A stretch of 7,222 nt of DNA from Candidatus Aminicenantota bacterium (GCA_023135995.1 JAGLRY010000247.1:1-7222); one strand, 5' to 3'; positions 1-6,179 are shown, counted from the first letter of the stretch. A program made the numbers and translations. The notes: a model not told the origin generated them from the letters alone.

Positions 1-1942
1 GCATCCGGGCCACCCAGAGCGTGATGATATCGCGTCCGGTGATGAGACAGTTTCCAGGATAATAGGTGTTGAGGCTGTCTTTCTGTTGGTTGATGGATCC
101 CAACGGCCGCTGTCCCGCATCGACCTTGGCTGTTTCCGGATCCGGCCAGCCGAGAGTGGAGAAAGGCCAGAGGGCGGAGCTGAACCAGGTGTCGAGAACG
201 TCGGGGTCTTGTTTTAGACCGATGGCTTCCAGCTTTGCGGCGTATTCGTCCTCAGCCGCCTCGTCTCTGAGACAGACAATGAGGTCGTAGTGTGCGGCGG
301 TGTCTAGGTCATTCGGTTTTCGTTTATCGAGCGGTTGTAATCGGCCTTCATGGTCGGAGATCCAGGCCCAGAGATTTTCGTTTTTTGTATCGGGAAGTGA
401 TGTGATCACATTTTCCAATTCATTGGCTGGGAAACTGCCGAGCCAAATAGGAATGCGGTGTCCCCACCAGAGCTGGCGGCTGATACACCAATCGCGTTTT
501 TCCGACAGCCAGCTTTGGTAGGTGCCTCCATAGCGGACATGGTCGGGGTAAAAGGTCAAGCGCAGGCCTGATGGCGATTCATATTCGCGGCCGATGGCAT
601 CGATGGCCGCTTGGGCCAGTCCTGAGGCCTGGAACTCTTTTCCCGTACTCGTACCCAAACCGCAGTGCACACCCCCCTCCACATCGCTCATTTTGATGAA
701 CCACTGTTTGGAGAGGTAGGGTTCGATGGGTGTTTTGGAGCGATCGGAATGGCCGATCTCAATCTCTCTGTCCTGGATCTCATCCATGAGGCATTGGCTC
801 TCGAGGTCGGCCACAACTTTGTCGCGTGCTTCGAACCGGTCGAGTCCCGCATAGGGACCTGCATTTGTGTTGAGCGTGCCGTCGGGATTTAAGATATTGA
901 TGATACCGATCTTAGTGCGGTGACGTGTCCAGACATCGTAATCGTTGGGGTCGTGGCTAGGGGTGATCTTCACACACCCCGAACCGAGCTCGGGTTTGGC
1001 CCATTCATCCAGGATGAGGGGGATCTCTCGCTCGACCAGGGGGAGTAAGATCTTCCTTCCCTGCTCTGCCATTTCTTTGAGTTTGAGGAGATGGGGCAAG
1101 AGGTTTTTTTTGCGTTCTTCAACTTCTTGAAGTGTTTCTTCCAGCTGAGGCTTTTCCTTTTTGGGCGCGCTTTTGATGCGTTCGGAGAGGAGGCAACTCA
1201 GTCTGTCGAGTTCGCCTGCTGGGTCGGGATGGCAAGCGACAGCCGTATCGCCGAGCATGGTCTCCGGTCGTGTGGTGGCGACGACCACATGCTGCGGCTC
1301 GCCGGGCTTGGGATCGATCACAGGATAGCGCATATGCCAGAAGTGGCCCTGGATCTTCTCATAGATTATCTCATCATCGGACACAGCGGTCTGCAGTTGG
1401 GCATCCCAGTTGACAAGGCGGTCTCCGTGATAGATGAGCCCTTGGCGGAAAAGCCGGAAAAAGGCCTCGCGGACGGCGCGAGTGCAAACCGCATCCATGG
1501 TGAAGCGCGCACGCTCCCAATCGCTGGAGCTGCCCATGCTCTGGAGCTGCTTGATGATCCGCTGCTGGTATTCGTCCTTCCAGGCCCAGATCTTCTCGAC
1601 GAGAGCCTCCCGGCCGATATCACGACGGGTTTTCCCTTCGAACTCGAAAAGGCGTTTCTCGACGACAGCCTGGGTGGCGATGCCCGCATGGTCGGTGCCG
1701 GGCATCCAGAGGGTGTTGTCGCCCATCATGCGGTGCCATCGGATCAATAAATCCTGCATCACATTGTCCATGGCATGCCCCATATGAAGGGCCCCGGTCA
1801 CGTTGGGAAGCGGCATCATGATCACGTAGGTATTTTCTCTATCGTCAGGGATAGCGGCAAAGGCATCGGCCTCCATCCAGCGGCGATAGATCATCTCTTC
1901 ATACAACGAATGATCATAGTGCTTCGGTATCTCTTTTTTCAC
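1..1942 (-). CDS. valS: Valyl-tRNA synthetase, N-terminal 647 residues (3' end outside window)
   Basis: Class I aminoacyl-tRNA synthetase that charges tRNA-Val with valine in the cytoplasm and edits misactivated threonine. The minus-strand frame is open without interruption from the GTG at 1942-1940 to the window edge. Visible landmarks in order: PNVTGALHMGH, with the HIGH-type ATP-binding motif HMGH at residues 53-56; the editing (CP1) domain with RPETMLGD near 225-232 and TPSHDPNDYD near 327-336; DWCISRQLWWGHRIP near 484-498; and GRDIITLWVARM at 636-647. The KMSKS loop, anticodon-binding domain and C-terminal coiled coil would lie beyond position 1. A charged, coiled-coil-like stretch of about 50 residues (242-294) sits inside the editing domain; from memory, planctomycete-type ValS proteins have a similar insert. 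The GTG start is chosen because KHYDHSLYEE just after it matches the usual ValS N-terminus and the next in-frame Met would remove conserved sequence. Its Shine-Dalgarno is weak. Confidence 0.96.
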   Translation of the reverse strand, partial: MKKEIPKHYDHSLYEEMIYRRWMEADAFAAIPDDRENTYVIMMPLPNVTGALHMGHAMDNVMQDLLIRWHRMMGDNTLWMPGTDHAGIATQAVVEKRLFEFEGKTRRDIGREALVEKIWAWKDEYQQRIIKQLQSMGSSSDWERARFTMDAVCTRAVREAFFRLFRQGLIYHGDRLVNWDAQLQTAVSDDEIIYEKIQGHFWHMRYPVIDPKPGEPQHVVVATTRPETMLGDTAVACHPDPAGELDRLSCLLSERIKSAPKKEKPQLEETLQEVEERKKNLLPHLLKLKEMAEQGRKILLPLVEREIPLILDEWAKPELGSGCVKITPSHDPNDYDVWTRHRTKIGIINILNPDGTLNTNAGPYAGLDRFEARDKVVADLESQCLMDEIQDREIEIGHSDRSKTPIEPYLSKQWFIKMSDVEGGVHCGLGTSTGKEFQASGLAQAAIDAIGREYESPSGLRLTFYPDHVRYGGTYQSWLSEKRDWCISRQLWWGHRIPIWLGSFPANELENVITSLPDTKNENLWAWISDHEGRLQPLDKRKPNDLDTAAHYDLIVCLRDEAAEDEYAAKLEAIGLKQDPDVLDTWFSSALWPFSTLGWPDPETAKVDAGQRPLGSINQQKDSLNTYYPGNCLITGRDIITLWVARM

Positions 1943-1962
1943 CTTAACATTTTTACCACAAC

Positions 1963-1978
1963 TGGGGACGGGCCACAA
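1963..1978 (+). repeat. Left-end repeat copy A (outer, one mismatch)
   Basis: TGGGGACGGGCCACAA, differing at one base from copy B at 1986-2001. It starts 20 nt upstream of the valS GTG codon. A further 6-bp fragment, CCACAA, at 1956-1961 may be the tail of a third, truncated unit. Confidence 0.75.
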
Positions 1979-1985
1979 GCATAAG

Positions 1986-2001
1986 TGGGGACAGGCCACA
2001 A
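1986..2001 (+). repeat. Left-end repeat copy B (inner)
   Basis: TGGGGACAGGCCACAA, in direct orientation with copy A and starting 23 nt after it. Over 15 bp it is the exact inverse complement of the right-end copy at 2931-2945, so this pair forms the best terminal inverted repeat of the element. Confidence 0.85.
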
Positions 2002-2072
2002 AAAATTGTTGATTTATTTAGAGTTAAGTCATTTTTATGCTTAAAAATCATCCTTAAATGAGAGATTTCGGC

Positions 2073-2080
2073 TATAAAAT
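2073..2080 (+). promoter_or_regulatory. Possible -10 box of the transposase gene
   Basis: TATAAAAT lies about 45 nt upstream of the preferred ATG at 2124 and just before its ribosome binding site. Transcription from it would begin near 2085, after the upstream ATG at 2058, which agrees with the shorter protein. No convincing -35 box is seen, and the region is AT-rich, so a chance match is possible. Confidence 0.3.
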
Positions 2081-2110
2081 CGTCTATCTAAGAGGGAAAG
2101 TAATAAATCT

Positions 2111-2114
2111 AGGA
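2111..2114 (+). promoter_or_regulatory. Ribosome binding site deciding the transposase start
   Basis: AGGA, followed by AG, stands 9 nt before the ATG at 2124. The competing ATG at 2058 has no comparable purine-rich site in front of it. Confidence 0.5.
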
Positions 2115-2123
2115 AGTAATAAA

Positions 2124-2888
2124 ATGCCACGAGCAAACCGTCACTATATCCCGGGACTTATCTGGCACATTACTGACCGATGTCACAAAGAGGAATTTTT
2201 GCTTAAATTTGCAAGAGATCGAAAAAGATGGCTGCATTGGCTCTACCAAGCCAAAAAAAAGTACGGGCTTTGCGTTCTGAACTATGCCGCAACATCAAAT
2301 CATATCCACTTCTTAGTGTTTAATAAAGGGAAGGTCAATGTCATTCCAAATTCTGTTCATTTAGCTGCTGGCAGAACCGCTCAAGAATATAACGATAGGA
2401 AAGGCCGAAGAGGAGCATTTTGGGGGGATCGCTATAATGCGACGGCTGTGGAATCCGATTCTCACCTTCTTCGATGTATGATATATATCGACCTCAATAT
2501 GGTTCGAGCAGGCGTTGTGAACCATCCTAAAGATTGGACTCATTGTGGATATAATGAGATTATAAGCCAGCGACAGAGATATAGACTTTTAGATAGAGAC
2601 CAATTGATAAAGCTTCTCAATTTGAATACTCAAAACGAACTAAGAGAATTCTATGAAACATCGATTTCTACGGTGATTGAATCAGAAAATTTAAAAAGAG
2701 AGAGCATGTGGACGGAAAGCCTGGCTGTTGGAAGTAAGATATTCGTTGAACAAATATCAAAAAGGTTAGGTTATAAAGCTCGAGGACGAAAGCTTATTGA
2801 GCACAAAGGCACGTTTGAACTAAGGGAGAATGGATGCTCTTACAGGCGTGATTTTCCTATTAAAATTGAACGTCTAAAGCCGAAATAG
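2124..2888 (+). CDS. REP-associated tyrosine transposase (Y1_Tnp / RAYT, HUH family)
   Basis: A 254-residue single-strand DNA transposase of the IS200-like Y1 superfamily, of the type that acts on short palindromic or REP-like repeats next to its own gene. The N-terminus, MPRANRHYIPGLIWHIT, is typical of the longer members. The HUH metal-binding motif is HIH at residues 60-62 (in NHIHFLVF). The likely nucleophile is Tyr121 in IYIDLNMVRAG, which lines up with the DYIYINPV segment of the E. coli enzyme (aligned from memory). GAFWGDRY at 98-104 is another family hallmark. Residues about 140-254 form the C-terminal extension common to the long subgroup. All catalytic residues are present, so it may be active. 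The ATG at 2124 is preferred over the upstream in-frame ATG at 2058: it has AGGA at 2111-2114 with proper spacing, and the 22 extra residues are not family-like. Confidence 0.92.
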   Translation: MPRANRHYIPGLIWHITDRCHKEEFLLKFARDRKRWLHWLYQAKKKYGLCVLNYAATSNHIHFLVFNKGKVNVIPNSVHLAAGRTAQEYNDRKGRRGAFWGDRYNATAVESDSHLLRCMIYIDLNMVRAGVVNHPKDWTHCGYNEIISQRQRYRLLDRDQLIKLLNLNTQNELREFYETSISTVIESENLKRESMWTESLAVGSKIFVEQISKRLGYKARGRKLIEHKGTFELRENGCSYRRDFPIKIERLKPK

Positions 2889-2930
2889 TGCCCTATTTTT
2901 GTGTTAACTATATTGTTTTTAAATAGATGC

Positions 2931-2945
2931 TGTGGCCTGTCCCCA
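2931..2945 (-). repeat. Right-end repeat copy C (inverted)
   Basis: TGTGGCCTGTCCCCA on the plus strand, the exact reverse complement of the first 15 bases of copy B. It ends 15 nt before the stop codon of the convergent permease gene. The 50 nt between the transposase stop and this repeat, with GTTAAC at 2903-2908, are also conserved in the remnant at 6060-6112. Confidence 0.85.
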
Positions 2946-2960
2946 TTTTAATTTTATATT

Positions 2961-5528
2961 TTACTCATAGCGGAGTGAATCGACGGGATTGGCCAGGGCG
3001 GCTTTGATGGCCTTGTGGCATACGATCAGGAGGGAAAGCCCCAGAACAAGAAGCCCTGAAAACACAAACGCCCAGATGGGGATGTCGATCCTGTAGGCAA
3101 AGTTTTCCAGCCATTTTCTCATGACAAAATAGCCCACTGGCCAGGCAATAATATTGGCGGCCAACACCCACCGAGTGAACTCTTTAGTGAGCAGAACTGT
3201 GATATTCGCTACGGAAGCTCCCAGAACCTTTCGAATACCGATCTCCTTGGTTCTCTGTTCGGCTGTGAAGGAAGCCAATCCAAAAAGTCCCAGGCATGCG
3301 ATGAAAATAGCGACTAGGGCCCCATATTTGACCAGCGAACCCAGCCGCATTTCGGTCTTGTAGAGGCTGTCGATATTCTCATCCAAGAAACTGAATTCAA
3401 AGGGGAAATCTGAGGTGAATGTCTTGAACGCCTTTGCAATGTGAGCGAGTGTCGCAGGGAGATCCTGGCCCCTCATTTTTACATACATGTCCGTATGCCA
3501 CCCGGGAGCTATGGCGAGTATGAGCGGCTCGATTTCTCTGTGCAGAGAACGGAAATGGAAATCCTTGACAACTCCGATGATTTTCCCATCCTTGCTCATG
3601 TTAAAGGGCATGGGACAAAAAAATCGTGTCCCGATCGGTTCTTCCAGACTCATCGCTTTTAAAGCCGTTTCATTCACGATGATGCCTTCGGAGACATCCG
3701 TCGAAAACTCTTCAGAGAAATATCTCCCCTGGACCATCTGGAGTTCAAACACCTTAGCATAGTCAAAATCGACAGAATGGATTGCCATCACCAACCTTTC
3801 CCCTTCCTTTATGCCGTGCCAAACAGCCTTGTCCGTTGCAAATCTTCTGAAGAACGAACCGTTGGTTTTGCAGATAGCCTGAATATTCGGATTCTTAAGG
3901 AGTTCTTGTTTTATGGCTGTATAGTTTTGGCGCAACCCTCCTCTGAGCTCAAAATTGACAATATACTCCTTATCAATACCCAAGTCCTTGTTTCTCAAAT
4001 AAACGAGCTGCTCATAGGCGATGACTGCGCCAAAAATCAGCAGGATTGAAATCGCGAACTGGGCGATCACAAGGTATCTGCACAGCAGGAGGCTTCGACC
4101 TCCTGATCGATGAGACCCTTTTAAAACCTTTATTGGAAGAACTTTCGACAGATACAGGGCAGGATAACTACCGGAAAGAAGGCCGGTCAGAAGTGCAATG
4201 CCCAGAAAAACCAACATTTGGGGTCCGAAGATCTTCATCTCCAATCGTGTATCCGTTATGTTGCTTACGGATGGCAAGAATGCTTTGACAAGAAAGAGAG
4301 CAAAACAGAGAGCGACAAAAGCCATCACGATAGATTCACTCAAAAATTGTGTGATCAATTGGGAGCGATTCGACCCCACGACCTTGCGCATTCCCACTTC
4401 CAAAGCTCTATCTGCTGAGCGAGCGGTGGAGAGATTCATGAAATTGATACAGGCAATGCCCAGGATGAACAGACCGATGATCCCAAAGAGATAAATATAC
4501 GTGATGGGGCCTCCTCCTGTGTAATTATAGAGATGGATGCGTCTGAGTGGTTCCAGATGAATGGTGTAAGGAGATTCGGGCAAATGCCTCTTCAAGGTTC
4601 CTGCGATTTTTTTGCCTAACGCCTCTTCATCCACATTCTCGTTCAGCAAGACATATGTATGATAGGCAACAACGTCCCAGCTTTCGATATCCATACCCGA
4701 AAGTGTCACAAAATCAAAGGGCAGCAGATAATCAAATTGGATATGCGAATACGAGGGAATGTCCTTCACGATTCCCGTGACCGTAAAATCGTGCCAGCGA
4801 CCCCACCACTCGAAGCCCAGGGTCTCACCGAGAGGATCGTCTTGGCCAAAAAACGTCCTCGCCATGGTCTCTGTCAGCACGATCGACTTCGGATGAGCAA
4901 GGGCTTTCTCTGGATCACCCTTCACAAAAGGAAAGGTGAATATTTGAGCGAAAGAAGGGTCTGTGCCACAGAGAGAAGCATTCAAAATCTTGTCTTTATA
5001 TCTCAGGGGATTTTTATCAATAAAGAAAAATCGGGCGGAATCGACAATTTCCGGGTACTCTTCCTTCAAAGCGGGACCTAATGCCCCTGGGCCATGTGGT
5101 CCGAAGGAATCCTTATTCCCGTAGTTCAGAATAACTCTATGAATTCTATCCGAATTGGCATGAAATCCATCATAACTCAATTCATGCTGAATCCAAACTA
5201 GGATGAGGATGGCACAAGCCAAGCCGATCGCCAATCCCGAGATATTTATCAATGAAAATCCCTTTTTTCTCAGAAAGTTCCTGAATGCGATCTTCGAGTA
5301 ACTCCGGATCATATCCACAGTCCAGTAAATTTGGTTTTCGATATAAGATGGTATCAGCTTCAAAACATGGAAGAGATACCACCGCAAGGCCTTGGCTTTG
5401 CCCTTCTCCCTCAAAACTCTGTCAAAGATCTCGGTAAAGTCCCCAGCCAATGACTCATTGTCTGGGGAGGATGCCAACCGCTGAAGAAAAAACTCCAGAA
5501 TTCTCGGGGGGTGTTTTCTCTTTTCCAT
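2961..5528 (-). CDS. Orphan duplicated FtsX/MacB-type ABC permease with N-terminal prefix domain
   Basis: An 855-residue inner-membrane protein resembling MacB-family permeases but without an ATPase domain, close to the acidobacterial duplicated orphan permease (ADOP) type. Residues 1-75 are a soluble prefix domain (HPPRILEFFLQRL, then an acidic and basic helical stretch). TM1 is near 92-115, followed by a periplasmic MacB-like domain to about 340. FtsX domain 1 has TMs near 343-365, 395-418 and 437-458, with EVGMRKVVGS at the cytosolic face. The second half repeats this: TM near 482-505, periplasmic domain 506-730, then TMs near 732-754, 786-803 and 816-837 with KEIGIRKVLGAS. These proteins are thought to couple ATP use to periplasmic work or export through a partner ATPase; none is encoded here and the substrate is unknown. 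Its ATG shares one base with the TGA of the upstream regulator gene, and AGGAGA at 5539-5544 serves as its ribosome binding site. Confidence 0.92.
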   Translation of the reverse strand: MEKRKHPPRILEFFLQRLASSPDNESLAGDFTEIFDRVLREKGKAKALRWYLFHVLKLIPSYIENQIYWTVDMIRSYSKIAFRNFLRKKGFSLINISGLAIGLACAILILVWIQHELSYDGFHANSDRIHRVILNYGNKDSFGPHGPGALGPALKEEYPEIVDSARFFFIDKNPLRYKDKILNASLCGTDPSFAQIFTFPFVKGDPEKALAHPKSIVLTETMARTFFGQDDPLGETLGFEWWGRWHDFTVTGIVKDIPSYSHIQFDYLLPFDFVTLSGMDIESWDVVAYHTYVLLNENVDEEALGKKIAGTLKRHLPESPYTIHLEPLRRIHLYNYTGGGPITYIYLFGIIGLFILGIACINFMNLSTARSADRALEVGMRKVVGSNRSQLITQFLSESIVMAFVALCFALFLVKAFLPSVSNITDTRLEMKIFGPQMLVFLGIALLTGLLSGSYPALYLSKVLPIKVLKGSHRSGGRSLLLCRYLVIAQFAISILLIFGAVIAYEQLVYLRNKDLGIDKEYIVNFELRGGLRQNYTAIKQELLKNPNIQAICKTNGSFFRRFATDKAVWHGIKEGERLVMAIHSVDFDYAKVFELQMVQGRYFSEEFSTDVSEGIIVNETALKAMSLEEPIGTRFFCPMPFNMSKDGKIIGVVKDFHFRSLHREIEPLILAIAPGWHTDMYVKMRGQDLPATLAHIAKAFKTFTSDFPFEFSFLDENIDSLYKTEMRLGSLVKYGALVAIFIACLGLFGLASFTAEQRTKEIGIRKVLGASVANITVLLTKEFTRWVLAANIIAWPVGYFVMRKWLENFAYRIDIPIWAFVFSGLLVLGLSLLIVCHKAIKAALANPVDSLRYE

Positions 5529-5860
5529 CAGACATTATTCTCCTGGGTGGACATTTTTGAATATTTTTCCCACAGTTTGTCATGGATCCTTTTGTATTCA
5601 TGCAGCTCTGAGAAGCCCATTTTTGTGATCGTGTAGATCCGCTTCCTTCGCCCCCCTCTCACAGCTGTAGCCTCACCAAATTTCGATTCGATAAGGCCTT
5701 TTCTTTCCAGGCGGTTAAGCGGAAGATGTACAGAGGTGATTGTGACTTTTTCGCCCGTGATATTCGACAAATGATCAGTTATGGCAACCAGGTAGGCATC
5801 CTTCTGAAGATTCAGTATGGAAAGCAATATCAATTCTTCTTTTCTTGTTAATCCCGTCAT
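5528..5860 (-). CDS. PadR-family transcriptional regulator
   Basis: A 110-residue winged-helix DNA-binding protein. LTRKEELILLSILNL (residues 4-18) and DAYLVAITDHL (21-31) form the first helices; TSVHLPLNRLERKGLIES (42-59) is the recognition helix and following turn; and RGGRRKRIYTIT (68-79) is the basic wing typical of PadR proteins. The C-terminal dimerisation helix runs from about 82 to 103. Acidobacterial PadR proteins of this kind are known to be encoded next to orphan duplicated permeases, and here the TGATG overlap couples it to the permease gene, so it most likely represses its own operon; the inducer is unknown. The ATG at 5860 is preferred to the in-frame ATG at 5890 because AGAGGA at 5866-5871 precedes it, its N-terminus matches the family, and the upstream ATG lies inside the inverted repeat at 5880-5906. 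Confidence 0.9.
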   Translation of the reverse strand: MTGLTRKEELILLSILNLQKDAYLVAITDHLSNITGEKVTITSVHLPLNRLERKGLIESKFGEATAVRGGRRKRIYTITKMGFSELHEYKRIHDKLWEKYSKMSTQENNV

Positions 5861-5865
5861 TGTTT

Positions 5866-5871
5866 TCCTCT
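5866..5871 (-). promoter_or_regulatory. Ribosome binding site deciding the padR start
   Basis: AGAGGA on the minus strand, 5 nt before the ATG at 5860-5858. The alternative ATG at 5890 has no purine-rich site at the right distance. Confidence 0.55.
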
Positions 5872-5879
5872 GTCGAGTG

Positions 5880-5906
5880 ATATCTTTCATAAAACTTGAA
5901 ACATAT
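5880..5906. promoter_or_regulatory. Candidate PadR operator (inverted repeat)
   Basis: ATATCTTTCA at 5880-5889 and TGAAACATAT at 5897-5906 form an inverted repeat matching at 9 of 10 positions, with a 7-bp centre. PadR proteins bind AT-rich inverted repeats of about this size near their own promoters. It ends 20 nt upstream of the preferred padR start codon. Weak minus-strand promoter elements lie beside it: TAGAAT at 5910-5905 touching the repeat, and TATTAAT at 5920-5914 with TTGCAA at 5945-5940 (19-bp spacing). A repressor bound here would block transcription of the padR-permease operon. The role is inferred; the repeat itself is seen directly. Confidence 0.45.
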
Positions 5907-5920
5907 TCTACTTATTAATA

Positions 5921-6055
5921 CGCCAGATTTTGAAAAAGGTTGCAAAAAAAGTGACAGGTATTTTTATCAATAAAGACGCATTTAAGCTGAGGGAGAAGAG
6001 ATGCTCTTACAGGTGCGATTTTCCTACTAAAATTGAACCTTTAAGGCCAAAATAG
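5921..6055 (+). pseudogene. Truncated REP-associated transposase, C-terminal 44 codons only
   Basis: The reading frame stays open and ends at the same place as the intact gene, but it has no start, no ribosome binding site and no catalytic region. Similarity is weak in the first 20 codons and strong in the last 20. The frame is preserved despite base changes and a 6-bp deletion, so it probably diverged as a working copy before being truncated. Upstream, an in-frame TGA is met at 5897-5899. Confidence 0.8.
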
Positions 6056-6096
6056 CGCTTGATTTTTGTGTTAACTTTATTGTTTTCAAATAGATG

Positions 6097-6112
6097 TTGT
6101 GGCCTGTCCCCA
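6097..6112 (-). repeat. Right-end repeat copy D (in remnant)
   Basis: TTGTGGCCTGTCCCCA on the plus strand, the full 16-bp reverse complement of copy B at 1986-2001 and identical over 15 bp to copy C at 2931-2945. Both right-end copies are followed by a T-rich stretch beginning TTT. It lies 75 nt upstream of the TPR-protein start codon. Confidence 0.85.
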
Positions 6113-6171
6113 TTTATTCTTTACCATTTGTTCTTAATGTGATAATTTTATGGTCAGAGCGATAATGCGGT

Positions 6172-6179
6172 GGAGGAGG
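6172..6179 (+). promoter_or_regulatory. Strong ribosome binding site deciding the TPR-protein start
   Basis: GGAGGAGG with an 8-nt gap to the ATG at 6188. An in-frame GTG at 6170-6172 overlaps this site and so is unlikely to be used. Confidence 0.75.

Larger units (their letters stand above)
1956..2945 (+). mobile_element. REP-associated tyrosine transposase element with inverted terminal repeats
   Basis: A unit of just under 1 kb consisting of one Y1 transposase gene between copies of a 15-16 bp repeat: two direct copies on the left (1963-1978, 1986-2001) and one inverted copy on the right (2931-2945). Copy 1986-2001 and the right copy match perfectly over 15 bp as an inverted repeat. Subterminal AT-rich sequence also shows loose inverted similarity (TTAGAGTTAA near 2018-2027 against GTTAAC at 2903-2908). 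The unit is visibly more AT-rich than valS next to it, which suggests separate origin. Its right end is copied, with the same preceding 50 nt, at 6060-6112, which supports 2945 as a real boundary. The left boundary is less sure: 1986, 1963 and 1956 are all possible. No target duplication is evident, as expected for HUH enzymes. Confidence 0.75.
5915..6112 (+). mobile_element. Decayed 3' remnant of a second copy of the transposase element
   Basis: From about 5921 to 6055 an in-frame stretch of 44 codons ending in TAG matches the last 46 residues of the transposase at 2124-2888, with a two-residue gap. Shared blocks include LRE, CSYR, DFP and KIE, about half of the residues being identical. After the stop codon, 6056-6112 matches the 3' flank of the full element almost base for base, including GTTAAC and the terminal repeat. 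By eye the last 130 bp are about 87% identical to 2820-2945. No upstream part of the transposase, HUH motif or left end is found, so it cannot move by itself. It fills the space between the divergent padR and TPR-protein genes. The exact left limit is uncertain. Confidence 0.85.

Noticed and set aside
1091..1750. A 219-codon open frame on the plus strand and several shorter ones between 66 and 1787
   Set aside because: They lie opposite valS, which has clear conserved motifs throughout. The translated products have no recognisable domain, so they are antisense shadows.
1..1942. A frameshift or truncation in valS
   Set aside because: I followed the minus-strand frame through the gene and found no stop and no loss of conserved motifs. 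The gene is cut only by the window edge.
1963..2001. CRISPR-like array
   Set aside because: Only two 16-bp units with a 7-bp gap, and the same unit recurs inverted at the other end of the transposase gene.
1943..2057. T-box or other riboswitch in the valS leader
   Set aside because: The upstream region is occupied by mobile-element repeats; no T-box sequence or antiterminator stem is visible.
2058..2123. A longer transposase start at ATG 2058
   Set aside because: The 22 extra residues are not family-like, there is no ribosome binding site, and TATAAAAT at 2073-2080 would place transcription start downstream of it.
2889..2960. Rho-independent terminator between the convergent transposase and permease genes
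   Set aside because: T-runs are present but there is no GC-rich stem with a T-tail in either direction; the GC-rich part is the element's terminal repeat.
3154..5081. Multiple plus-strand open frames of 60-140 codons
   Set aside because: All are antisense to the permease gene, which has continuous membrane and FtsX-type signatures.
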